This document shows, one piece after another, positions 1-7,486 of a DNA stretch of 19,484 bases. Below the pieces are notes generated by a model. That model saw only the letters and a list, made by a program, of their open reading frames with translations. It had not been told where the DNA came from and ran no database searches. The stretch lies in assembly GCA_017430675.1 (NCBI GenBank), contig JAFRMM010000150.1:1-19484 (forward strand), read 5' to 3'. Each line of letters begins with the position of its first letter. Position 1 is the stretch's first letter. Made by a program: the position numbers and the translations under genes. The stretch is from Prevotella sp. Its GTDB lineage: Bacteria; Bacteroidota; Bacteroidia; Bacteroidales; Bacteroidaceae.

Positions 1-1104
1 CCCCACCCCGCTGTGACAATCGAAGTATTGCCAGGCATCTCTGCCTTCCAGAAGGCAGCCTCGCTGTTGGGTGCTCCCATCGGCCATGACCTATGTATCA
101 TATCTCTCAGCGACCTGATGACGCCTTGGGAGGTCATCGAGCGGAGGATTTTAGCGGCGGCTGAAGGCGACTTCGTGACGGCTGTCTATAATCCCAAGTC
201 GCATGGCCGTTATTGGCAACTTTACCGTCTGCAGGAACTTTTCCTTCAGAAACGGTCTGCAGAGACGCCCGTGGGTTATGTCCGTCAGGCTGGCAGACCA
301 GAACAGGAGATCTTTATCACCACTCTGGGTGCCTTCGATCCTGAGCAGGTGGATATGTTCACCGTTATCATCATCGGCAATTCACAGTCGTATGTGGCAG
401 ATGGGAAGTTCATTACGCCTCGTGGCTACTACCGCGAGGATCAGGCGGTTGCAGAGAAACCGGGTCAGCAGATCATGATAAACTCTTTCCATACTATCGA
501 AGATCTTCTGAAGAAAAAGGACTATCCGTTGGATCATAAGTGGGCCCTGTTGCATGCCATTCATACTACTGCCGACTTCAACATGGAACAGATCCTCTAT
601 ACGGACGAGGGGGCTGTGGAGACATTATATCATAAGGTTCGCGAGGGGAGTCTGAAGACCATCGTAACGGACGTGACAATGGTCGTGAGCGGCATCCGTA
701 AGGGAGCCCTCCAGCGTCTGGGTATCGAGGCAAAGTGCTATCTCCCTGATCCCCGTGTGGCAGAGATGGCTTCTTCACTGGAGATTACCCGCACACAGGC
801 AGGCATCCGTCTGGCTGTCGAGGAACATCCCGATGCGCTCTTTGCCTTTGGCAATGCTCCCACAGCACTGATGGAACTCTGTGACCTGATCCGTAAGGGC
901 AAGGCTCGTCCTGCTGGTATCATTGCTGCCCCTGTGGGTTTCGTTCATGTCCGTGAGTCAAAGCACATGGTAAAACCCTTCCGTGATATCCCCAAGATCA
1001 TTGTGGAGGGTCGCAAGGGCGGAAGCAATATCGCCGCTACGCTCTGTAATGCCATCCTGACTTTCGACGATGCTGAACAACTCAAACCAGGAAGAGACAT
1101 TTAG
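1..1104 (+). CDS. cbiH-cbiC: Fused cobalt-precorrin-3B C17-methyltransferase / precorrin-8X methylmutase, 5'-partial
   Basis: The frame is open from base 1, so the N-terminus lies outside the window; a GTG at 13 is internal. The first ~150 visible residues match the C-terminal part of CobJ/CbiH, which methylates C17 and contracts the corrin ring. Visible motifs are VLPGISAFQKAASLLGAPIG, SLSDLMTPWEVIERR, EGDFVTAVYNP and DMFTVIIIGNS. From about base 475 the protein is a full-length CbiC/CobH, which moves a methyl group from C11 to C12 to give (cobalt-)cobyrinate. HAIHTTADF carries the expected catalytic His, and LLxAPVGFV-like and KGGSNIAAT-like stretches follow. Both enzymes are cytoplasmic. 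The fusion joins early and late steps of one pathway. The next gene starts 26 bases later, so this is one operon. Family assignment is firm; the missing N-terminus cannot be judged. Confidence 0.95.
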   Translation, partial: PHPAVTIEVLPGISAFQKAASLLGAPIGHDLCIISLSDLMTPWEVIERRILAAAEGDFVTAVYNPKSHGRYWQLYRLQELFLQKRSAETPVGYVRQAGRPEQEIFITTLGAFDPEQVDMFTVIIIGNSQSYVADGKFITPRGYYREDQAVAEKPGQQIMINSFHTIEDLLKKKDYPLDHKWALLHAIHTTADFNMEQILYTDEGAVETLYHKVREGSLKTIVTDVTMVVSGIRKGALQRLGIEAKCYLPDPRVAEMASSLEITRTQAGIRLAVEEHPDALFAFGNAPTALMELCDLIRKGKARPAGIIAAPVGFVHVRESKHMVKPFRDIPKIIVEGRKGGSNIAATLCNAILTFDDAEQLKPGRDI

Positions 1105-1130
1105 GTTTTTGGACATTTAGACAATTAGAC

Positions 1131-2393
1131 ATGAGGTTTGTTGTAATAGGGATTACGGACCATCTGAGACCTTGGTTCCCGCCTGAGGTGATGGAGATTA
1201 TCAGTCAGGGGAAAGTCTTCTCTGGTGGCAAACGCCACTATGAGATTATGGCACCGTTCCTGCCAGAAGGGGCGGAATGGATCAACATTACGGTGCCTCT
1301 GGATGATGTTTTCGAACAATACGGCATTTGGTTCAATGATCTGTCTAAATGTCTGAATGTCAGTCCGTCTATCGTCGTTTTTGCCAGTGGCGATCCGCTT
1401 TTCTTTGGCTTTGCCAACACCATCCGGCGCAAGATGCCTGAGGCCGAGTTGGTGGTTTATCCCACCTTTAACTCCCTCCAGATGTTAGCCCATCGACTGC
1501 TGATACCTTATCACGATATGCGGGTTGTCTCCCTCACTGGTCGTCCATGGCCGGAGTTCGACAGAGCACTCATCGAAAGGGTGGGGAAAATTGGGGTTTT
1601 GACAGACCGTGAACATACCCCTGCCACTATCGCCCAGAGGATGCTCGACTATGGCTATACTGATTATACAATGCATGTGGGTGAGCACTTAGGCAGTGCT
1701 ACGCTCGAAAAGGTCTCGACGCTCACCCTCAAAGATGCCACTCATCAAGCCTTCGATCATCCCAACTGTCTGCTGCTGGAACTCACAGGGGACCGACCCC
1801 AGCGAGTTCCCTTCGGCATTCCTGACGCAGCGTTCACTCTCCTCAACGGTCGTGAGAAGATGATCACGAAGATGCCCATCCGTCTGCTGACGCTCCAAGC
1901 CCTCGAACTACCGAAGAGAAAGGTGCTCTGGGATATCGGCTTCTGTACGGGCAGTGTCTCTATCGAAGCCCGTCTGCAGTTTCCCCACCTGCATATCGAA
2001 GCCTTCGAGATCCGTCCTGAGTGCGAGGCGATTATCCACGAGAATGCCCGTAAGTTCGGTGCCCCAGGCATCAACGTGCACATCGGTGATTTCCTCGATG
2101 CCGATATCGCAGATCTCCCCCACCCTGATGCCGTGTTTATCGGCGGACATGGTGGTCGTCTCAATGAGATCATGATCAAGGTGTATAACTGCCTCCCCCC
2201 CCATGGTGTGATCGTCTTCAACAGTGTCAAGTCTGATGCCAATCCCTCCGACAGTCGTCGTCTCTGGGATGAGACCTGTTTTGGCCTCGACTTGCAACAG
2301 GAGCCACCCCTCCGCATTCAACTCAATGCATATAATACCATAGAGATATTAAAAGGGAAGAAGAGAGATGAAAATAGCGATTATACAGATTAG
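1131..2393 (+). CDS. cbiET: Bifunctional cobalt-precorrin-7 C5-methyltransferase / precorrin-6B C15-methyltransferase (decarboxylating), CbiET/CobL type
   Basis: 420 residues, close to the usual CobL length. The N-terminal CbiE half (about 1-205) is a tetrapyrrole methylase: it begins MRFVVIGITD and contains ASGDPLFFGF (85-94), the SAM-binding GDP loop of this fold. The C-terminal CbiT half (about 230-405) is a Rossmann SAM methyltransferase with motif I LWDIGFCTGSVSIEA (266-280), an acidic end of the next strand (AFEIRPE) and PDAVFIGGHGG. The two domains methylate C5 and C15 and remove the acetate carboxyl at C12. The ATG at 1131 is chosen because residues 1-10 form the first beta strand of the family. 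No Shine-Dalgarno is visible; the spacer holds short repeats of the type GACATTTA/GACAATTA. The end overlaps the next gene by 26 bases, pointing to coupled translation. Confidence 0.95.
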   Translation: MRFVVIGITDHLRPWFPPEVMEIISQGKVFSGGKRHYEIMAPFLPEGAEWINITVPLDDVFEQYGIWFNDLSKCLNVSPSIVVFASGDPLFFGFANTIRRKMPEAELVVYPTFNSLQMLAHRLLIPYHDMRVVSLTGRPWPEFDRALIERVGKIGVLTDREHTPATIAQRMLDYGYTDYTMHVGEHLGSATLEKVSTLTLKDATHQAFDHPNCLLLELTGDRPQRVPFGIPDAAFTLLNGREKMITKMPIRLLTLQALELPKRKVLWDIGFCTGSVSIEARLQFPHLHIEAFEIRPECEAIIHENARKFGAPGINVHIGDFLDADIADLPHPDAVFIGGHGGRLNEIMIKVYNCLPPHGVIVFNSVKSDANPSDSRRLWDETCFGLDLQQEPPLRIQLNAYNTIEILKGKKRDENSDYTD

Positions 2394-4173
2394 CGAGACA
2401 GGTGCCGAGATTGCCAGAACACTTCAGAAGACACTGAAGGCAAATGCTATCCGACGTTCAGACGTTGGCAGCCAATGGAAACAATATGACGGTTTTGTCT
2501 TCATTGGTGCCATGGGTATCTGTGTGCGCACCATCGCCCCCTATGTCAAAGACAAGCACGAGGACCCGGCTGTCGTCTGTGTCGATAGCATGGGACTGAA
2601 TGCCATCTCCGTGCTATCCGGACATATCGGAGGGGCGAACGACCTGGCGCGCGAGGTGGCAGCATTGATAGGGGCACGCGAGGTAGTCACCACCCAGAGC
2701 GACAATGCCGGATTATGGGCGCTGGATACGTTCGAGAAACGCTTTGACTGGCCCATCGCCAGTGAGATAGAGGATGTACAAGACTGTATCTATGCCTTTG
2801 TGAACCGTGAACCAACGGCCCTGCTGATGGATGTTCGAGATGAGGGCACTGACTATCTGGAAAAGACGCTACCAGCGCATGTCACCATTATCAAAGACAT
2901 CAGTGAGGCTTCTACCAGGAAGTATAAACTGCTCATCATCGTCTCGCCCTATGTCAAACGTTATCCTGAGGATATGCTGGTGCTCCACTTTGTACCTATG
3001 GTGGGAACGGTGGGTTTCGGACTGGCGCACAATCCCGATGATGCTGACGAGATATATGATCAGATAGACGAGGCTTTTGCCAATCGTGGCGTGTTGCCCT
3101 GTTATCACCACTACTGCACCATCGATGTGAAGAGTGAGGAACCCTTCGTAGATATGCTTGTACTGGATTATCAGGAGCAGGTTAGGTTCTTTACGGCAGA
3201 GGAACTTGCGTCAGTAGAGGTGCCCAATCCCAGCGCGACTGTTCAGAAGCATGTGGGTACGCCCAGTGTCTGTGAAGCGGCGGCCATCCTCGGTGCAAAC
3301 AATGGCAAACTGATCATCCCCAAGGTGAAGGGCAAGAACTGGACGGCAGCCCTCGCCATCGACAATCAATATCTGCGAGAGCGCAAAGGCCACATCGAGA
3401 TTGTGGGCGCTGGTCCTGGGGATCCTGACTTGGTATCCGTGCGAGGCCGCAGGATGCTGGAGCGTGCAGACCTTATTCTCTATGCTGGTTCGCTGGTGCC
3501 TAAGGCACTCACGGAGTGCCACAAGCCTGGTGCTGTCGTGCGCTCTTCTGCTGATATGAACCTCGAGGAACAGTGCGCGCTGATGAAGGAGCACTACGAC
3601 AAGGGTCACTTCATCGTTCGTCTGCACACAGGTGATCCCTGTATCTTTGGTGCTATCCAGGAACAGATGGCTTTCTTCGATCAGAATGGCATGGACTATC
3701 ACATCACGCCTGGTATCTCCTCGTTCCTCGCTGCCGCAGCCGAGTTACAGAGTCAGTTCACCATCCCGGAACGTTGTCAGACGATTATCCTCACCCGTGG
3801 TGAAGGCCGCACCCCCATGCCTGAGAAAGAACAGTTGCATCTGTTGGCGCGCAGTCAGAGCACAATGTGCATCTTCCTCTCCGCTGCGATTGTCGATGAT
3901 GTGCAGCGCGAACTCTTACAAGAGTATCCAGAGGACACGCCCGTGGCTGCCTGTTATCATCTCACGTGGCCAGACCAGAAGATCTATCGTGGCCAACTCA
4001 AAGACCTCGCCAAGATCGTCCACGACAACCATCTCACCCTCACCACGATGCTCGTCGTAGGCGAGGCCATCGACAATCGCAGTGGTTTGTCCGACCTCTA
4101 CTCGAAACACTTCACTCACCTGTTCAGAAAGGGCGATAACGAACAAATTTCGAAGGGTCAAAAAACATGTTAA
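2368..4173 (+). CDS. cbiG-cbiF: Fused cobalt-precorrin-5A hydrolase / cobalt-precorrin-4 C11-methyltransferase
   Basis: 601 residues. Residues 1 to about 335 are CbiG, which opens the delta-lactone of cobalt-precorrin-5A and releases acetaldehyde. The conserved N-terminal blocks are FIGAMGICVRTIAPYVKDK (about 45-63) and VDSMGLNAISVLSGHIGGAN (72-91), with TPSVCEAAAIL near 298. Residues 343-570 are CbiF/CobM: IEIVGAGPGDPDLVSVRG (343-360), LHTGDPCIFGAIQEQ (419-433) and TPGISSFLAAAAELQ, all classic for the C11-methyltransferase. The family order in the pathway is CbiF then CbiG, so the fusion joins consecutive enzymes. The ATG at 2368 lies inside the end of cbiET. A stem-loop follows the stop at 4180-4210. 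In the CbiG middle part the usual GxGCxxG-like motif is replaced by VGTVGFGLAHN; whether this is normal in Bacteroidetes I cannot check. Confidence 0.94.
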   Translation: MKIAIIQISETGAEIARTLQKTLKANAIRRSDVGSQWKQYDGFVFIGAMGICVRTIAPYVKDKHEDPAVVCVDSMGLNAISVLSGHIGGANDLAREVAALIGAREVVTTQSDNAGLWALDTFEKRFDWPIASEIEDVQDCIYAFVNREPTALLMDVRDEGTDYLEKTLPAHVTIIKDISEASTRKYKLLIIVSPYVKRYPEDMLVLHFVPMVGTVGFGLAHNPDDADEIYDQIDEAFANRGVLPCYHHYCTIDVKSEEPFVDMLVLDYQEQVRFFTAEELASVEVPNPSATVQKHVGTPSVCEAAAILGANNGKLIIPKVKGKNWTAALAIDNQYLRERKGHIEIVGAGPGDPDLVSVRGRRMLERADLILYAGSLVPKALTECHKPGAVVRSSADMNLEEQCALMKEHYDKGHFIVRLHTGDPCIFGAIQEQMAFFDQNGMDYHITPGISSFLAAAAELQSQFTIPERCQTIILTRGEGRTPMPEKEQLHLLARSQSTMCIFLSAAIVDDVQRELLQEYPEDTPVAACYHLTWPDQKIYRGQLKDLAKIVHDNHLTLTTMLVVGEAIDNRSGLSDLYSKHFTHLFRKGDNEQISKGQKTC

Positions 4174-4179
4174 TAGTTG

Positions 4180-4210
4180 CAACTTTTTCGTAATTACGCA
4201 AAAAAAGTTG
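4180..4210 (+). terminator. Stem-loop after cbiGF, abutting the next promoter
   Basis: Arms CAACTTTTT (4180-4188) and AAAAAGTTG (4202-4210) are perfectly complementary over 9 bp. They enclose a perfect palindrome CGTAATTACG (4189-4198) plus CAA. The hairpin begins 7 bases after the cbiGF stop and runs into the T-rich TATTTTTG. It is therefore plausible as an end point for cob transcripts, or as an operator at the promoter that overlaps its 3' side. The stem is AT-rich, so termination strength is uncertain. Confidence 0.5.
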
Positions 4211-4222
4211 TATTTTTGCAGT
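4211..4222 (+). promoter_or_regulatory. Bacteroidetes-type -7 box upstream of the HAD-M15 lipoprotein gene
   Basis: TATTTTTG at 4211-4218 fits the Bacteroidetes primary sigma consensus TAnnTTTG exactly. The -33 position holds only TTTTTCG (about 4184-4190) instead of TTTG. Transcription would start near 4222-4225 and give a leader of about 55 bases that becomes A-rich just before the ATG at 4279, as is usual in this phylum. This indicates that the phosphatase pair can be expressed apart from the cob genes. Confidence 0.55.
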
Positions 4223-4278
4223 CAAAATCCGTGAACAGAGGAAGGACTCATTTAATTAACAAAAACAATATCAAACGT

Positions 4279-6036
4279 ATGAAAATGCAAATCAAGTGGA
4301 TGGTTGCTGCCATTCGGCCATTGGTATTAATCATGGTCTTCTGCGGCGCAAACCTGCTGACATCGTGCAGCAAGGACGATGACAGTACCGTCGTTAAGCC
4401 TGCCAGGGAGTACTTTACGCTGTGGAACCAGTGCGAGGCACTGACGGCCCTGCAAGACTACGTGAAAGACGTGACGAATCCGAACAGTCCAAACTATATC
4501 AAGGAGGAGGACCGCATCGCCACGTTTGACATGGACGGTACATTCGTCGGTGAACTCTACCCGACTTATTTCGAGTACAACCTGTTGGAATACCGCGCCC
4601 TGGACGATGCCACGTATCAGGCTCCGGAGGACGTGATGGAGACGGCGCAGGAGATACGCGACTTCGTGCGCAACGGCAAGAAACTGCCTGACCACTTCGA
4701 TATGAAGCATGCCTACGCCGCGGCCAAGGCATACGCCGGCATGACGCTGGCCGAGTTTGACGCCTACGTCAAGACATACGCTCAGCAACCCGCCAACGGA
4801 TTCAGCGGCATGACCTACGGCCAAAGTCACTATAAGCCCATGCTGGAGGTGTTCGACTATCTGAAGGACAATGGCTTTACCTACTATGTCGTTTCGGGCT
4901 CCGACCGATTTATCTGCCGTGCGCTGGTTGACGACATCGGCATCCCCTCCAACCGCGTCATCGGCATGGACGTAAGGCTCCACTCCACCAGTCAGGGCAC
5001 GGAGGAAGGAGTCAACTATACGATGGGCAAGGAAGAGGATCTTGTGCGTACCGACGAACTCATCATCAAGAACCTGAAGACCAATAAGGTGCTGCAGATC
5101 TCGCAGGAGATAGGCAAAGTGCCCGTGCTCTCCTTCGGCAACAGCGGTGGCGACGCTGCCATGCACAACTACGCATTAGGCAACGCCCAATATAAGTCGG
5201 CAGCCTTTATGCTCATTGCCGACGACGATGCCCGCGACCATGCCAACCGCGAAAAGGCTCTCACCCTTGGGCAGCAATGGCGTGAGGCTGGCTACTACGT
5301 CATCTCCATGCACGACGACTTCAAGACCATCTACGGCGATGGCGTCGTGAAGACTGACTTCACGTTCCCCGTCGATACGCGTCCACTCACTGAGTGGCAG
5401 GCCGGGCGCACGGTGAGTCAGGAAGCCGTGGATGCTTTCGGAGGCATCGACAAGTGCTTCGCCGCCGAACCGATACCTGACGGTGTATGGGCACGGATGC
5501 AGGGTAAGACCTACAAGGAGAATCCCAACATCGGGCGCGACGACCTGCGCCATATCCGGGCCTTGCATTGGGACTACGACAATCAGATGCATGTGGGTGA
5601 GATGATCGTCAACAAGGAGATCGCCGACCGCGTGGCAACAATCCTGCGCCAACTGTTCGACGCGAAGTACCCCATCCAGCGGATGCTCCTGCCCGATGTC
5701 TATGATGCCGACGACGAGACACAGATGCGCGACAACAACTCGTCGTGCTTCTGCTACCGTAACATCGCCGGCAGTACCAACCTGTCGAAACACGCCCGCG
5801 GCTTGGCCATCGACATCAATACACTCTATAATCCATACTACAGAGACCTCGACGACGGTACACGCTTTATCCAGCCTGCTACCGCCGAGGCCTACTGCAA
5901 CCGCGACTGGGACTTCCCCTACAAGATTGACCACGACGATCTCTGCTTCCGTCTCTTCACCGAGGCCGGCTTCGAGTGGGGCGGCGACTGGACAACGCGT
6001 AAGGACTATCAGCATTTTGAATTCATAGAACAATGA
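4279..6036 (+). CDS. Lipoprotein with N-terminal HAD phosphatase domain fused to C-terminal M15 D,D/L,D-carboxypeptidase-like domain
   Basis: 585 residues from the ATG at 4279. That start gives a clean lipoprotein signal: basic start, hydrophobic core, LLTSC with Cys30, then KDDD. A longer in-frame reading from 4177 would put 34 non-signal residues in front and would begin within the stem-loop. Residues ~45-330 are a HAD hydrolase: FDMDGTF with nucleophile D84 and acid D86, VVSGSD with S206, a Lys-containing segment after it, and FGNSGGDAAM with D292. Residues ~400-585 match family M15 peptidases: LSKHARGLAIDINTLYNPYY supplies zinc ligands H505 and D512, and WGGDW...DYQHFEF supplies H579. The protein would sit on the periplasmic or outer-membrane face. 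It likely cleaves a phosphomonoester and a peptidoglycan stem peptide or related peptide, but both substrates are unknown. A pair of Cys (SCFCYR) precedes the zinc motif. Its end overlaps the next gene by 4 bases. Confidence 0.85.
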   Translation: MKMQIKWMVAAIRPLVLIMVFCGANLLTSCSKDDDSTVVKPAREYFTLWNQCEALTALQDYVKDVTNPNSPNYIKEEDRIATFDMDGTFVGELYPTYFEYNLLEYRALDDATYQAPEDVMETAQEIRDFVRNGKKLPDHFDMKHAYAAAKAYAGMTLAEFDAYVKTYAQQPANGFSGMTYGQSHYKPMLEVFDYLKDNGFTYYVVSGSDRFICRALVDDIGIPSNRVIGMDVRLHSTSQGTEEGVNYTMGKEEDLVRTDELIIKNLKTNKVLQISQEIGKVPVLSFGNSGGDAAMHNYALGNAQYKSAAFMLIADDDARDHANREKALTLGQQWREAGYYVISMHDDFKTIYGDGVVKTDFTFPVDTRPLTEWQAGRTVSQEAVDAFGGIDKCFAAEPIPDGVWARMQGKTYKENPNIGRDDLRHIRALHWDYDNQMHVGEMIVNKEIADRVATILRQLFDAKYPIQRMLLPDVYDADDETQMRDNNSSCFCYRNIAGSTNLSKHARGLAIDINTLYNPYYRDLDDGTRFIQPATAEAYCNRDWDFPYKIDHDDLCFRLFTEAGFEWGGDWTTRKDYQHFEFIEQ

Positions 6037-7451
6037 TGAAACAGACAAAACGATGGATGCTTGTCGCCATCCTCATCATCAGCGGCACAGGCATAAGCGC
6101 ACAGGCTCAGACGAAACGCTCGGATGACTTCCGGGCACGGTATGAACTGAAGGAGGTGGTGGTGATGAGCCGCCACAACATCCGCTCACCGCTGTCGTCG
6201 GGCGGTGCGGCCTATCAGCGGGTGACACCACATACATGGTTTGCGTGGTCGTCGCCGGGTAGCCAGTTGTCGCTGCGCGGCGGTGTCTTGGAGACGGAGA
6301 TGGGACAGTTCTTCCGCAAGTGGGTGGTCAGCGAAGGACTGCTGCCCGACAACTACCGCCCAGAGGGCGACGAGGTGCTGTTCTATGCCAACTCGCGACA
6401 GCGCACATTCGCCACGGCGAAATACTTCTCAGCAGGCTTCCTGCCCTTCGCCAATGTGGAGATAACACATAAGTACGACGAGGACAAGATGGATCCGGTG
6501 TTCACTCCGCAGTTCACGAAGATGAACGACATGTACCGCCAACAGGTAATCGACGAGATGCAGGCGTTGCACGGCGGGCCTCAGGCGTGGATGGCCGCCC
6601 AGCAGCCCACGCTGACACTGATGGAAGAGGTGCTTGACATGGCACACTCGCCAGCCGCCGAGAACGACACGACGCACTTCTGGTACGACGACATGCAGTT
6701 TAAGATTGAGAAGGACGACGAGCCGAGGATGACGGGTGGCTATACGCTGGCCAACAGCGTGGCCGACGCACTGGTGCTGCAGTGCTACGAGAGCGAGGAC
6801 TTCTCCGCCTTCGGCCATGCGCTGACCAGGGAGCAATGGCGCGATATCTGCGCCGTGAAGGAGGTCTATGACGGACTGCTTTTCACCACCCACGCTGCCG
6901 CCGTCAACCTGGCCTATCCGCTGGTGAGCCGCATCCGCGAGGAACTGAACCGCAACGACCGTAAATTCATGTTCCTCTGCGGGCATGACAGCAACCTTGC
7001 CAGTATCGGTGCCGCCCTGCGCATGGTCTATCCCGAGACGCAGAACGCGCTGGAACTGCATACGCCCATCGGCTCGAAACTGGTCTTCGAGAAGTGGAGC
7101 GACGGCACGGAGGATTATGTCGCCGTCAATATGGTCTATCAGTCTGTTGAGCAGTTACAGGGTCGCACGTTGCTCTCGACTGACGTGCCACCGATGGTGC
7201 TCCCCGTTACCATCGAGGGACTGACCTCCAACAGCGATGGTCTCTATGCCTTAAGTGACCTTGATACCCGCATGGCCGAGACGATTGCCGAGTACGATGC
7301 CATCGAGGATGTGCCGACAGCCGTCCGCAACCCCAACCAGACAGAAACCGCCACGCAGTCTGCCGCCATCTACAACCTTCAAGGCCAGCGCCTCGACACC
7401 CCGCAGCGCGGCGTGAATATCGTCGGGGGAACGAAAACCATCGTAAAATAA
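6033..7451 (+). CDS. Secreted histidine acid phosphatase (branch 2 type) with Prevotella-type C-terminal tail
   Basis: 472 residues. Residues 1-26 are a signal peptide (KQTKR, then a hydrophobic core, cleavage near SAQAQ). The catalytic motif is MSRHNIRSP (45-53), with phospho-acceptor H48; the usual RHGxRxP glycine is Asn here. The proton-donor motif is FLCGHDSNLASI with H318-D319. This is the layout of periplasmic glucose-1-phosphatase, phytase and acid phosphatase enzymes (Agp/AppA), which free phosphate from sugar phosphates or phytate. Residues ~445-472 form a separate tail, YNLQGQRLDTPQRGVNIV, ending in KTIVK, as in many secreted Prevotella proteins. The ATG at 6033 overlaps the stop of the HAD-M15 gene (ATGA), so the two phosphatases are translationally coupled and probably work together outside the cytoplasm. 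The substrate is not predictable from this sequence. Confidence 0.88.
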   Translation: MMKQTKRWMLVAILIISGTGISAQAQTKRSDDFRARYELKEVVVMSRHNIRSPLSSGGAAYQRVTPHTWFAWSSPGSQLSLRGGVLETEMGQFFRKWVVSEGLLPDNYRPEGDEVLFYANSRQRTFATAKYFSAGFLPFANVEITHKYDEDKMDPVFTPQFTKMNDMYRQQVIDEMQALHGGPQAWMAAQQPTLTLMEEVLDMAHSPAAENDTTHFWYDDMQFKIEKDDEPRMTGGYTLANSVADALVLQCYESEDFSAFGHALTREQWRDICAVKEVYDGLLFTTHAAAVNLAYPLVSRIREELNRNDRKFMFLCGHDSNLASIGAALRMVYPETQNALELHTPIGSKLVFEKWSDGTEDYVAVNMVYQSVEQLQGRTLLSTDVPPMVLPVTIEGLTSNSDGLYALSDLDTRMAETIAEYDAIEDVPTAVRNPNQTETATQSAAIYNLQGQRLDTPQRGVNIVGGTKTIVK

Positions 7452-7483
7452 GGTAATGCCCCGTCATATAATACCTTAGACGG
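7449..7483 (+). promoter_or_regulatory. Interleaved inverted repeats between the acid phosphatase and cbiJD
   Basis: TAAGGTA (7449-7455, including the stop codon) pairs perfectly with TACCTTA (7472-7478). CCGTC (7461-7465) pairs with GACGG (7479-7483), which ends four bases before the cbiJD ATG. The two pairings interleave, so only one hairpin can form at a time. TACCTTAG (7472-7479) is also one base away from a -7 box. A control role is inference from position only. Confidence 0.35.
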
Positions 7484-7486
7484 ATT

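Noticed and set aside
4177..4278. N-terminal extension of the HAD-M15 protein to 4177
   Set aside because: It would place 34 residues before a perfect lipoprotein signal and start upstream of the -7 box at 4211-4218.
5176..6048. 290-codon open frame on the - strand, and a 279-codon one at 4327-5166
   Set aside because: Both lie opposite the HAD-M15 gene, are rich in Val, Gly and His as expected for the complement of its codons, and have no domain or start signal.
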